Position numbers and translations under genes: made by a program
The notes under the pieces: generated by a model
Seen by the model: the letters and a program-made list of their open reading frames with translations, nothing else
Database searches by the model: none
What the model was told of the DNA's origin: nothing
Shown here: positions 1 through 10,639 of the stretch, piece by piece
How positions within the stretch are numbered: the stretch's first letter is position 1
Layout: the number at the start of each line of letters is the position of its first letter
NCBI GenBank assembly: GCA_026168455.1
Contig: CM047430.1
Coordinates: 26,430,735-26,494,734, forward strand
Direction of reading: 5' to 3'
From: Theocolax elegans
Taxonomy: Eukaryota; Arthropoda; Insecta; Hymenoptera; Cerocephalidae
DNA: 64,000 bases

Positions 1-379
1 CACACAAACTCAAGACATTTACTGTTGAAAACCAATACGCAGAGTTTATAAAAAAATATGTTGCTTAAAGACCGGATAATGTTGATTTTGATAATTTTTT
101 CATTGGATATCGCAAAAGCAAGTGCTTTCGACAAAAAATTGGCAAAAATAAAATCGGAAGTATGCCAAAAGAAATTGCTATTTTTTTAAACTTGCCGAAT
201 CCTTCAGAGTACAAGGGACACAGTTTCTGAAGAACTTTGGAAACTATTCTGGCAGATACTGGAGCCAATATAACTACTATAAAACGACACGGAGGATAGC
301 AATCGACTAACGTAGCCGAAAGTTATGTAGAAGAATCTATAAATAACAAACGGAAAGTGTCAAATTCAATTATTAATTC
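1..379 (+). pseudogene. Tyrosine recombinase (Crypton-like), C-terminal fragment, left copy
   Basis: The frame starting near position 2 encodes the C-terminal catalytic part of a tyrosine recombinase. It has a GHSF box with a stop where the second catalytic arginine of the H-x-x-R motif should be (about 226-237), then an ADTGANITTIKRHGG-like helix region. A tyrosine in the sequence AESYVEES near 320-340 fits the nucleophile position. Three in-frame stops are visible; each is one base away from a sense codon (arginine and tryptophan codons changed to stops). It is dead. The family is known from Crypton-type DNA transposons and DIRS elements. Crypton is my inference, because no reverse transcriptase lies nearby. 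Confidence 0.7.
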
Positions 380-395
380 AATAAAGTAGCAGGTA

Positions 396-846
396 ACCGA
401 CACGGTGGCGGAGTGGCGGAAGCCGGCCGGTCATGAAAGTTAAGCAGCAGAGAGCGCGGTTGGCACTTGGATGGGTGACCGTTCTCGGACTTAGCTTAAA
501 TGATCGGTTAGGTGTTTTTTCACATTTCACAACGTGAGCGGGAGGTGTGAGACATTCGGTTTCGGTGTTAAAGTCTACGCAATGTGATCTTGCCACCCAA
601 ACAGAATTGTTCTGGAATGCACCGCCCTTCTCGGAGGAGGTTTTCCTAATAGGCATTTATCCCACGGGGTTTGGCCACAGGTTTTCCCTCTCTCCACGGG
701 CATAACCCCGGGCGAATGCAAGAAGGTGGGGTAACGGGGGAAAATTGGAAAGAAAAAACAAAAACAGGAATAAATAAAGGTGTAGCGAATATGTACGTAA
801 AAACCCGAGAAGGGTATACGTGGAACCTACCAAAATTAAAAAAAAA
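396..846 (+). mobile_element. 5S-rRNA-related SINE (SINE3-like), copy 1
   Basis: Bases 431-482 closely resemble the internal promoter of 5S rRNA: the AAGTTAAGCAGC box followed by GCGCGGTTGGCACTTGG and ATGGGTGACC. The element is flanked by a 16-bp target-site duplication, AATAAAGTAGCAGGTA, at 380-395 and 847-862, and ends in an A-rich tail. These are marks of LINE-driven retroposition. The head, CGGTGGCGGAGTGG (about 402-415), also resembles a tRNA A box, so it may be a hybrid promoter. It would be transcribed by RNA polymerase III. The insertion lies just past the recombinase pseudogene. Confidence 0.85.
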
Positions 847-862
847 AATAAAGTAGCAGGTA

Positions 863-1460
863 GCTACAACATCGTTAGAAAATGATTGTGTAAAAAACAT
901 CGCGAAAAAATTAAAAATTGTTCAGTATTACTATAATTTAATTATATGCATAACGACATTTCTAATTTTTTTGGGTAGGGGGGCTCCGCCCCAGCCCCCA
1001 CCCCTATAATCCGTGCACATCCGTGCGCGCATGCGCCCTACGCTACTATCGGTACGATGCAAGAGTTCGTCCGTGCGATCGGCCGTCCATGTGCGATTGC
1101 ATCTCTTCACCTGTCATCCGAGCTGTCAAGAAGACGACTCAGTCGACTGCTGACGACGTAGTGGATCTTCTTCGACGCTGGCATATTGTGACAGCTGTTA
1201 AAACACGTTGTCACAAAATATATATATATATAATTTAATTCAAAATTTTACACTGAATTTCATACGCAATTATTACAAATTTAATGCGAACTTTGTAAAT
1301 GACAATCAACTAAAGTCTGATGGAATATGTACGTGATAGAAATCGTAGAAAAGTTTAAGGTCAAATAAGATCACTATTATATCGAAATAAAATACACTTC
1401 TCTTTGCTTTATTCCCTCTAAAAGTATTTAAAAAGAATTAGTAAAATATTAAATATGTAA
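863..1460. other. Non-coding part of the 3.38-kb unit
   Basis: AT-rich DNA with one GC-rich patch at about 980-1220. The patch begins with a strong stem-loop (GGGGGCTCCGCCCCAGCCCC near 980-999) and ends at a short (TA)n run near 1220-1232. Short reading frames here are not convincing as genes. The same sequence recurs at about 4242-4840. Confidence 0.6.
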
Positions 1461-1477
1461 AGAAGTAATAACTAGCT

Positions 1478-1690
1478 CACCACGTGCGGCCTTTAGGCCG
1501 CCGTGACTCGCTGCTACGGAGCTCTAGGTCGAACACTTCGTTTCACTTCGAGAGTTCCTCCGCGCCTTGCGCCGCACCGCGCTGCGCGATGCAAGGCATG
1601 CAAAAGGCTTCGCTTTTTACATATAAGGCACGACCGTGTAGCTTGCGCTTTGCATTCGCACCGTTTTTGAGTATTGGGTAAAATACATGA
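1478..1690. repeat. GC-rich, palindrome-dense island, copy 1
   Basis: About 210 bp of GC-rich sequence in an AT-rich setting, made of short inverted repeats such as GCGGCCTTTAGGCCGC and a GCAAAAGGCTTCGCTTTTTAC block. No convincing coding sense. Origin unknown; it could be the end of a DNA element. Confidence 0.5.
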
Positions 1691-2003
1691 CTCAACAATT
1701 CAACTTTTATTCATTTTCTCAAAACTCGGGATATTTGGCCTAATATTACATAATATAATTTGCATCATATGAGATTATGATTAAAGCATCATGTCATAAT
1801 TCACATGCACTGCGATGTATTTAATTTAATTGTAAAAAACATGATTTTTTTTACTTTTTTCGTTATTTTAATAGTTTTTATTTTTTATCTATGAAAATAT
1901 TATTCTGAACGTAAAGTGTACAATAGGAAAAAGTTTTGTTATTTTGAGACAAACATTACGTCCGTATAAAATTTTATGTAGGAGTAATACAATTCAAGAT
2001 AAT

Positions 2004-2192
2004 GCTAAGGGGCTTGTAATCTGGAGGTCCCAGGCTCGATTCTCGGCCCCGGCCGATTGATACAAGCACCACTGGGGAATGTATTTTCAACAATTGCTTT
2101 CTTAACAAAGGCATCGTATAACCTCCGTCGCTGATTAGCACCAATTTGGGAGGATAAAAAGAGCGATGTTAAAGTAATAAAAAAAACAACAG
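2004..2192 (+). mobile_element. tRNA-derived SINE, copy 1
   Basis: The head carries a B-box-like GGCTCGATTCTCGGCC (about 2033-2048). The body has ACAAGCACCACTGG and CCTCCGTCGCTGATTAGCA, and the 3' end is A-rich (GTAATAAAAAAAACAAC). The 3' half matches the reverse complement of 24828-24960, which suggests that a LINE 3' tail is shared between the two. No clear target-site duplication seen. Confidence 0.65.
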
Positions 2193-3258
2193 CAAAATCA
2201 TTGTAGACATACTCTAGCGTGCGTCATTAATAGAAAAAAAGTAAACGTTGGTAGTAGCGTATGGATAGATCGTAAAAAAGTATCATTGTCTTATCTAATC
2301 TAAACTCGTCATGTTATAAAGATGATACTAATGTTTTTCAAAAAATATAATGCTACATAACCATTTCTAAGCAATTAAAAATAATGCCATAACTTAAACT
2401 GTTTCTGTGATACATATATATCTGGGAACAGGACCATTATGTGAAAACATTATGACAAAGTTACCCTATAAATCTCAGCTAAATCGGCCAAAAGTTGACT
2501 GAGTTATCTTAGATACATGATTACATCCATACATACATATTAGGGAGGGCCTTAAATCAGTTCTAATACGCATAAATTTTTCTTACAACCCATTATCTAG
2601 TATATTTTGATGCATCACACATTTTGACGGGGTGAAAATATGATGCTCTCCCGTGTAGCGGTCGTGCTTAAAAATAGAAAAATTAAAACTGATTGTATAT
2701 ATGTGCATGGATTCTTGGTGCGAATAGCCACGACGTAATTAAAATTGGCTCTATATGACGATATATAGGAATATTTACTCTTTTACGTGGTACCCCGTCT
2801 AAAAATTTAAACTATTGGCAGTATATTAAAAGCAGCAATCGTCAATGTAATATCAATATAAAATCATATTGATAATGCATTGCCAATAGTTCCTAAAATA
2901 TTTAAATTTCATGTTAGATAAAGCATTGCAATACTATTGCAATATTACGGTATGCTTGCGATTGATGATATTACCAATAATTCCCAAAAATAATTTTTAT
3001 TACAGAATAAAATACATTATCAATGTTATTATTAATTTTCAAATTAATATGATTTAACAAGTAAGTTTTCTTCGATTAATAAAAATTTTATCAATAAATA
3101 AAAATACTTGATAAATTTAAATAAGAACATACATTTGATTTCATAAACAATTTTTTACATAATTTATTCAGCTTTGTAAGAATTAAGAGGTTCAACATTT
3201 TTAATCATCATTAATTAATTCTAACTTATCTTACATCTAAGACTAATCAATTTACTTA

Positions 3259-3757
3259 CAGGTTGTTTTAATTCTGGGATTAACTGGAGCATGTCGTCGT
3301 GACGAATTGTACAATCTAAAAACAGATAATATTCGATTAGAAAATTCTATTATTATCGTAACAATTCCAGACACAAAAACACACAAACTCAAGACATTTA
3401 CTGTTGAAAACCAATACGCAGAGTTTATAAAAAATATGTTGCTTAAAGACCGGATAATGTTGATTTTGATAATTTTTTCATTGGATATCGCAAAAGCAAG
3501 TGCTTTCGACAAAAATTGGCAAAAATAAAATCGGAAGTATGCCAAAAGAAATTGCTATTTTTTTAAACTTGCCGAATCCTTCAGAGTACAAGGGACACAG
3601 TTTCTGAAGAACTTTGGAAACTATTCTGGCAGATACTGGAGCCAATATAACTACTATAAAACGACACGGAGGATAGCAATCGACTAACGTAGCCGAAAGT
3701 TATGTAGAAGAATCTATAAATAACAAACGGAAAGTGTCAAATTCAATTATTAATTCA
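3259..3757 (+). pseudogene. Tyrosine recombinase (Crypton-like) exon, right copy
   Basis: A pyrimidine-rich tract ending in TTACAG at 3254-3259 looks like a 3' splice site. The exon opens directly after it with LGLTGACRRDELYNL, where the first catalytic arginine of a tyrosine recombinase sits in the usual TG-x-R-x-x-E-L box. A one-base loss near 3430 relative to the left copy shifts the frame. The original frame resumes with the PKEIAIFLNLP segment, the GHSF box, and the tyrosine region near 3700-3720. The frameshift and the stops shared with the left copy make it non-functional. It would catalyse strand exchange of an element by a 3' phosphotyrosine intermediate. The rest of the gene is outside the unit. 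Confidence 0.7.
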
Positions 3758-3772
3758 ATAAAGTAGCAGGTA

Positions 3773-4225
3773 ACCGACACGGTGGCGGAAGTGGCGGAAG
3801 CCGGCCGGTCATGAAAGTTAAGCAGCAGAGAGCGCGGTTGGCACTTGGATGGGTGACCGTTCTCGGACTTAGCTTAAATGATCGGTTAGGTGTTTTTTTC
3901 ACATTTCACAACGTGAGCGGGAGGTGTGAGACATTCGGTTTCGGTGTTAAAGTCTACGCAATGTGATCTTGCCACCCAAACAGAATTGTTCTGGAATGCA
4001 CCGCCCTTCTCGGAGGAGGTTTTTCCTAATAGGCATTTATCCCACGGGGTTTGGCCACAGGTTTTCCCTCTCTCCACGGGCATAACCCCGGGCGAATGCA
4101 AGAAGGTGGGGTAACGGGGGAAAATTGGAAAGAAAAAACAAAAACAGGAATAAATAAAGGTGTAGCGAATATGTACGTAAAAACCCGAGAAGGGTATACG
4201 TGGAACCTACCAAAATTAAAAAAAA
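3773..4225 (+). mobile_element. 5S-rRNA-related SINE, copy 2 (in right duplicate)
   Basis: Same element as at 396-846, carried along by the 3.38-kb duplication. The same 16-bp target-site duplication flanks it at 3757-3772 and 4226-4241. It differs from copy 1 by single-base indels. The 5S-like promoter boxes are at about 3808-3860. Not an independent insertion. Confidence 0.85.
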
Positions 4226-4854
4226 AATAAAGTAGCAGGTAGCTACAACATCGTTAGAAAATGATTGTGTAAAAAACATCGCGAAAAAATTAAAAATTGT
4301 TCAGTATTACTATAATTTAATTATATGCATAACGACATTTCTAATTTTTTTGGGTAGGGGGCTCCGCCCCAGCCCCCACCCCTATAATCCGTGCACATCC
4401 GTGCGCGCATGCGCCCTACGCTACTATCGGTACGATGCAAGAGTTCGTCCGTGCGATCGGCCGTCCATGTGCGATTGCATCTCTTCACCTGTCATCCGAG
4501 CTGTCAAGAAGACGACTCAGTCGACTGCTGACGACGTAGTGGATCTTCTTCGACGCTGGCATATTGTGACAGCTGTTAAAACACGTTGTCACAAAATATA
4601 TATATATATAATTTAATTCAAAATTTTACACTGAATTTCATACGCAATTATTACAAATTTAATGCGAACTTTGTAAATGACAATCAACTAAAGTCTGATG
4701 GAATATGTACGTGATAGAAATCGTAGAAAAGTTTAAGGTCAAATAAGATCACTATTATATCGAAATAAAATACACTTCTCTTTGCTTTATTCCCTCTAAA
4801 AGTATTTAAAAGAATTAGTAAAATATTAAATATGTAAAGAAGTAATAACTAGCT

Positions 4855-5067
4855 CACCACGTGCGGCCTTTAGGCCGCCGTGACTCGCTGCTACGGAGCT
4901 CTAGGTCGAACACTTCGTTTCACTTCGAGAGTTCCTCCGCGCCTTGCGCCGCACCGCGCTGCGCGATGCAAGGCATGCAAAAGGCTTCGCTTTTTACATA
5001 TAAGGCACGACCGTGTAGCTTGCGCTTTGCATTCGCACCGTTTTTGAGTATTGGGTAAAATACATGA
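4855..5067. repeat. GC-rich, palindrome-dense island, copy 2
   Basis: Duplicate of the island at 1478-1690 within the right copy of the 3.38-kb unit, with the same short inverted repeats. Confidence 0.5.
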
Positions 5068-5380
5068 CTCAACAATTCAACTTTTATTCATTTTCTCAAA
5101 ACTCGGGATATTTGGCCTAATATTACATAATATAATTTGCATCATATGAGATTATGATTAAAGCATCATGTCATAATTCACATGCACTGCGATGTATTTA
5201 ATTTAATTGTAAAAACATGATTTTTTTTACTTTTTTCGTTATTTTAATAGTTTTTATTTTTTATCTATGAAAATATTATTCTGAACGTAAAGTGTACAAT
5301 AGGAAAAAGTTTTGTTATTTTGAGACAAACATTACGTCCGTATAAAATTTTTATGTAGGAGTAATACAATTCAAGATAAT

Positions 5381-5570
5381 GCTAAGGGGCTTGTAATCTG
5401 GAGGTCCCAGGCTCGATTCTCGGCCCCGGCCGATTGATACAAGCACCACTGGGGAATGTATTTTCAACAATTGCTTTCTTAACAAAGGCATCGTATAACC
5501 TCCGTCGCTGATTAGCACCAATTTGGGAGGATAAAAAGAGCGATGTTAAAGTAATAAAAAAAACAACAGC
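5381..5570 (+). mobile_element. tRNA-derived SINE, copy 2
   Basis: Copy of the SINE at 2004-2192, inside the right 3.38-kb duplicate. Same B-box-like head, same tail with CCTCCGTCGCTGATTAGC, and an A-rich end. Confidence 0.65.
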
Positions 5571-6612
5571 AAAATCATTGTAGACATACTCTAGCGTGCG
5601 TCATTAATAGAAAAAAGTAAACGTTGGTAGTAGCGTATGGATAGATCGTAAAAAAGTATCATTGTCTTATCTAATCTAAACTCGTCATGTTATAAAGATG
5701 ATACTAATGTTTTTCAAAAAATATAATGCTACATAACCATTTCTAAGCAATTAAAAATAATGCCATAACTTAAACTGTTTCTGTGATACATATATATCTG
5801 GGAACAGGACCATTATGTGAAAACATTATGACAAAGTTACCCTATAAATCTCAGCTAAATCGGCCAAAAGTTGACTGAGTTATCTTAGATACATGATTAC
5901 ATCCATACATACATATTAGGGAGGGCCTTAAATCAGTTCTAATACGCATAAATTTTTCTTACAACCCATTATCTAGTATATTTTGATGCATCACACATTT
6001 TGACGGGGTGAAAATATGATGCTCTCCCGTGTAGCGGTCGTGCTTAAAAATAGAAAAATTAAAACTGATTGTATATATGTGCATGGATTCTTGGTGCGAA
6101 TAGCCACGACGTAATTAAAATTGGCTCTATATGACGATATATAGGAATATTTACTCTTTTACGTGGTACCCCGTCTAAAAATTTAAACTATTGGCAGTAT
6201 ATTAAAAGCAGCAATCGTCAATGTAATATCAATATAAAATCATATTGATAATGCATTGCCAATAGTTCCTAAAATATTTAAATTTCATGTTAGATAAAGC
6301 ATTGCAATACTATTGCAATATTACGGTATGCTTGCGATTGATGATATATTACCAATAATTCCCAAAAATAATTTTTATTACAGAATAAAAATACATTATC
6401 AATGTATTATTATTAATTTTCAAATTAATATGATTTAACAAGTAAGTTTTCTTCGATTAATAAAAATTTTATCAATAAAATAAAAATACTTGATAAATTT
6501 AAATAAGAACATACATTTGATTTCATAAACAATTTTTTTACATAATTTATTCAGCTTTGTAAGAATTAAGAGGTTCAACATTTTTTAAATCATCATTAAT
6601 TAATTCTAACTT

Positions 6613-7674
6613 ATTTAGAATACTAAGACGTTTAACCTTAATAATTTTATTAGAATAACTGTAATTAAAACAATAATCATTTTTTAGGATGGCGTAATGG
6701 TATGCACATGTAGTTGACAACCGTTGTATATTCAGCTGGACGAAGAATTTGGGATTGCATTTCGTATTAACTTGATCTAAAATTTACGAAGTACTTTATA
6801 GTAAAAATGGTCGTCTGATAAGACCGCGCAAATTTAATAAATTTTTACATTCAATCAGCTCGGTTGTATCCTTTGGTACTGGAACTCTTTTGGAGATTTT
6901 CCCTTCGCACACGTATTTTTTAAATACTTGGTGACAGCAAGGATACGCAAGATACGCCTCACCATATGTTTAGGTTAAGACTTCCCAAAATTAATTTATA
7001 TGTCTCCTTAATCCAAATGTCTTTAAATTTATTACAAAGTAGTGTTTTATTGGGTCTACTTCTTCGACATTCAACCAATGGGTCCACGTCAGCATCACCG
7101 GAATCGTTCTATAGTATAATATTAAAATTATATAATATAATACTGAAATTATAAATAATTAGGGATATTTTTAATTTGCAAAATCTATTGCTTAAGTGAT
7201 AAATATTGTACGTACTATAGATATCGAATTATTTTTCCTACGTATTATATTATGCAAGTACTTACAGCATTAAAATTATGTTCACCTCTTTGTTCATTTT
7301 CTGGAAGTGAGAACCTACAACTCTAAAAAATAAAAACAGTTATGAAGTTCGTTTAATAGCCTTAGCGTATAATTAGCTGATAAAATGCAGTTACTTTATC
7401 ATCAGGATCATCAGTATCATCATAAGGATCATTAGTCATTAATCTTGCTCGTTTTGATAAAACATGGCTCATTGTTGCCAATTAAAAATAACGAAATTAT
7501 TTTCATGTTAAACAATCAAGATTTAAATGTATTAATAAATAAAAATTACCATTTTAGTTTCAGATGTAGTGGGAATATTACTTTTTGTTTCCATTTATAC
7601 ATCAACAACTTTTCTATTATTTCCCTTATTTTGTTTAGTTATTTTGATGTCTTTTATGTGCTATAACGAGCACG
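6613..7674. other. AT-rich non-coding DNA
   Basis: About 1 kb downstream of the duplication with no gene that I can support. A short GATCATC-rich repeat lies near 7390-7435. The phrase GCACATGTAGTTGA near 6704 also occurs in the LINE tail at 24.9 kb, so a small fragment of that repeat family may be here. Confidence 0.5.
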
Positions 7675-7828
7675 TGTTCCGATACGCGCGATAGCCCGTA
7701 AACTCGAAAACCGCGTAACCACGTGATTACGCGCGATCGCGCAACGTCGCGAAGGGCCGCGAGACACCGAGTCTCGATCAGTCCATTTCTGGCCGGAACC
7801 CGATTAGGTACGCGAACCCGATATGAGC

Positions 7829-7870
<42 letters not shown>

Positions 7871-8730
7871 AGTGCGAGATCTAGTGCGAGATTAGTGTGT
7901 GCACGTGTGTTGCCCCACTGCCCGAGCCGAGGGTATTATCCTCGGGACGATACATCGACGCCGTGCCTCTTCCCCGACGCTCGAGGAAGTCCAACCATTC
8001 CCGATACGAGCGAGCGAGGAATTGATCAACTCGCCGGCGCATCCTTGCGCAAAGTAAGTTGCTTTGATTTTCCCGTGGTGCTGAGCTACCCCGTAATAAG
8101 CTCAGCACAGTGCAGCGAGCACTAAAAGTATAAGGCGCGATCCGCTACTCGGCCTCCTCGCGCACGCGGTAAATCGATTAGGCAACACGGGACGGTTGCC
8201 GATCAACGCGTATTTCCCGCGCACCGCGAACTCACCGCGATATTGCGTACGACCCCGAGGTCGACCGTATCACCTTTTTCTTGTTGTAGTTTGTAGCGCA
8301 ACCGAGCGCTACTGTCATGTAATACTTATCACTAATACTTATTTTTGTTCACCTAGAATATACGCTTAGTTTATTAATTATTAAACTCTCGTGCAGTTAT
8401 TCTCGAGAGCTCGTATCCCTATCCTGCTTACCCAGCCGCCTCCGCGGGCGCGTCAACCTTCTAGTTCTTCAACAGGCACGAGCACCCGGAAAGTATATTC
8501 TCTTTCCTCCTGTCCCGAGTGTGACTCGGTTCCGGCGATTCTCCTCGCGGTGGGGAATCGTTATCGTTCTTAGCGGCGCATCACCGGGATATCGTGTTTG
8601 CACCACGGCTAACGTCCGTGCGTGATATCGCGGCATCGAGGGACACGGCAGCGCGGCACGTAGGTCGCGCAGATAAGTCCGCTCGACAGCGGTGCTCGAC
8701 GAGGAGCATCGGCTAGGATCGCCCCGTTAC
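7675..8730. mobile_element. GC-rich island, possible solo LTR
   Basis: A sharply bounded GC-rich block in AT-rich DNA. It contains an (AG)n tract at 7833-7867, a TATAAGG-like box near 8130, a central AT-rich T-run segment at 8270-8390, and many CG dinucleotides. The order resembles a long LTR with promoter and polyadenylation parts. I could not find matching ends or a target-site duplication, and no internal retroelement sequence is attached. A host promoter/5' exon is the alternative. Confidence 0.3.
7833..7867. repeat. (AG)n microsatellite
   Basis: Uninterrupted AG dinucleotide run inside the GC-rich island, followed by a short duplicated GATCTAGTGCGA phrase at about 7866-7891. Confidence 0.95.
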
Positions 8731-10200
8731 AGTGCAATCCCAAAGTACATGGTAAATTAGTTTCAAGAATTTCCGGTAATTCAATAAAATTATATTTTAT
8801 TACATAAACCAATAGTGTTCAATAACCTCAAAGGCACAACTTTTTAAATACTAATCAAATGTCGTGGTATATAACAATATAGTAGGTTATTGTAAAAAGT
8901 TTTTTATTATTGTTATTATTATAATTACTAGTATTGCTATCTTATTATAAGTCTTTAGAAAATTACACAACATGTATGGAAAACTTTTTTCACACGACCT
9001 GCCATTCCAATGTATAAAGTTAATTGATGCATCATATAAAACATTTTAATGTATACGCATACAAATGTGTATGTGTGTGTATATATATATACACACATTA
9101 TGCTTATGTGTATGAATCTGATATACATTATATATATAAATATTGTGAAATTGCATGTCACTTAATGAATAAATAGAGAGAAAGACACCCACACGCACAT
9201 TCACATATAACTTCGCGGTATTATTAGTTAAAGCCTCGCCAGTGTCGGTACGCCGGAAGCTATCCACGAGGCAGACTACACGTGTAGTCGCAACGACGAT
9301 GTCGGCCATGTGGTCGTCTGCGATGCGCGGCTCCCCACGCGCGCAGACGATGCTATCCAAGTACACAGACTTTGTTCATATGTGCGACCTCTCCAAGGGT
9401 ATGACCCAGGTTGATGCGAGTTATCCCCTGGGGAAATTATGTTCTGTCTTTGTTGCTAACCTATTAATGAGCGACAGAGATGAATACATAATACTTGTAT
9501 TGCAACAGTCCTATTTTATAAAAAAGGAAGAATTATAAATAGATAAATAAAATCCACAATAAAAAGGAATTTTCCACTCACGGTTGAATAATAACATATC
9601 CCGACACTTTACGCCTATGCGGGACTCCCCTTACCGCGGCGCGGGGTCGACAAACGCGCGCGAGTGCGAAGATCAGCACAAAGAGGAGACCGATAACACG
9701 TGTATTAATATAATTAATCTAATCTTCTTTTTTATATATATAATCATTAATAAATTAAACGATTTTTTTACTAATGCATCCAGGAATTCGCGTTTAATAC
9801 TCCTATATTTAATGTATAAATAAATTTTTTTCTATCATAACAATTAACGAAGGAAAGATATAAAGTAATAAAATATCTTGCAATATCTAGATGCGCGTGC
9901 CTAATATATGCGTAATTAGAATTAACCCTTCGCGCACAAGATTATCTGATCCTTTATCTAAATCGGCGAGATAATTTATTCGGGAGCTGTTAATCGTGAG
10001 GTATACGGAGCATTAGTATCCTGACAGCCAACAAAGACGGTCGAATTCCAGAGGAGGCGAAGAAAGAATACAAGAGTGAGTAACAGCAAACCATGCTGTT
10101 TCCCTAATCCTTACTCCTTTCCTTTTTAGGAGCTAGGTAGCCCTAACGGCTGCAGTTAAGGAAATGGTTACTACCGAGGGATTTATTGAACATTTATTAA
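8731..10200. other. Non-coding DNA with low-complexity tracts
   Basis: Contains a TGTGTGTATATATATATACACA-type palindromic tract (9070-9097) and a moderately GC-rich patch at 9235-9440, open on both strands but matching no family that I know. At 10029-10139 an open segment reading ANKDGRIPEEAKKEYKS runs into GTGAGT, and a pyrimidine tract ending in TTTTTAG follows about 55 bases later. This could be a fossil exon pair, but it is too short to name. Confidence 0.4.
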
Positions 10201-10340
10201 CCTTTAGACTGCCGGAAAACTCAATATTTTGACGCACCCTCTGATCGACACTTTGTGCATGATCAATCGTTGATATAAGATACCTTATGTACCAGTTTTC
10301 TGAGGGCGATATGCTCTTTCAAATCCCGGCAGTCTAAAGG
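10201..10340. mobile_element. piggyBac-type MITE, 140 bp
   Basis: Perfect 15-bp terminal inverted repeats, CCTTTAGACTGCCGG at 10201-10215 and its complement at 10326-10340. TTAA lies directly outside on both sides (10197-10200 and 10341-10344). TTAA target duplication and ends starting with CC are the hallmark of piggyBac elements. It has no coding capacity, so it would depend on a transposase made elsewhere. The piggyBac-type frame at 63 kb is one candidate source, but I cannot compare ends. Confidence 0.85.
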
Positions 10341-10639
10341 TTAACAAACGTTCATCAGTTATATAAGATTACATATATTCTCGTTGATTTTGATATGTAA
10401 ATTGAATTGGCTTATTAAATCTCCATATAATGAATAAACAGGTTGCATAAAATGGTACCCCTGGTGGGACTTGCTTTGAGGTTCATGAGAGGTTAAATTT
10501 GCATACAATTGAGGAAATCAAATTATAAATTTGGGTCGTGGCTCGGTAGATTCTATGTTCACTAACATGTTAATGTATAACAATAACGAACTAATAATTT
10601 CGTTGTGGTGAGACACCAACAACTAACCGCATCTAGATT

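Larger units (their letters stand above)
1..3229. repeat. Tandem duplication of a 3.38-kb unit, left copy (truncated by window edge)
   Basis: Position 1 matches position 3380, and the match continues to about 3229, where it ends against about 6612. The copies differ mainly by one-base indels in homopolymers and a few substitutions, so the duplication is fairly recent. The unit contains the end of a tyrosine-recombinase exon, a 5S-type SINE, a palindrome-rich GC island, a tRNA-type SINE and about 1 kb of AT-rich DNA with no gene that I can see (2200-3229). The first 150 bp of this copy would lie before the window. Confidence 0.95.
3230..6612. repeat. Tandem duplication of a 3.38-kb unit, right copy
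   Basis: Second copy of the repeat starting at the window edge. The two copies carry the same insertions in the same places, including the SINE with its target-site duplication, so both insertions came before the duplication. Similarity stops after the shared stretch ending near 6612, where the right flank reads into unrelated AT-rich DNA. The AT-rich part 5571-6612 holds no gene that I can see. Confidence 0.95.

Noticed and set aside
9046..9538. Overlapping open frames on both strands at 9.05-9.54 kb
   Set aside because: Neither has a recognisable motif or splice context; the openness follows from the GC-rich patch.
9922..9945. piggyBac end TTAACCCTTCGCGCAC
   Set aside because: Single end only; no partner found nearby.
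10029..10139. Two-exon host gene fragment with a 55-bp intron
   Set aside because: Donor and acceptor look good, but the open stretch is about 17 codons and the following exon has stops.
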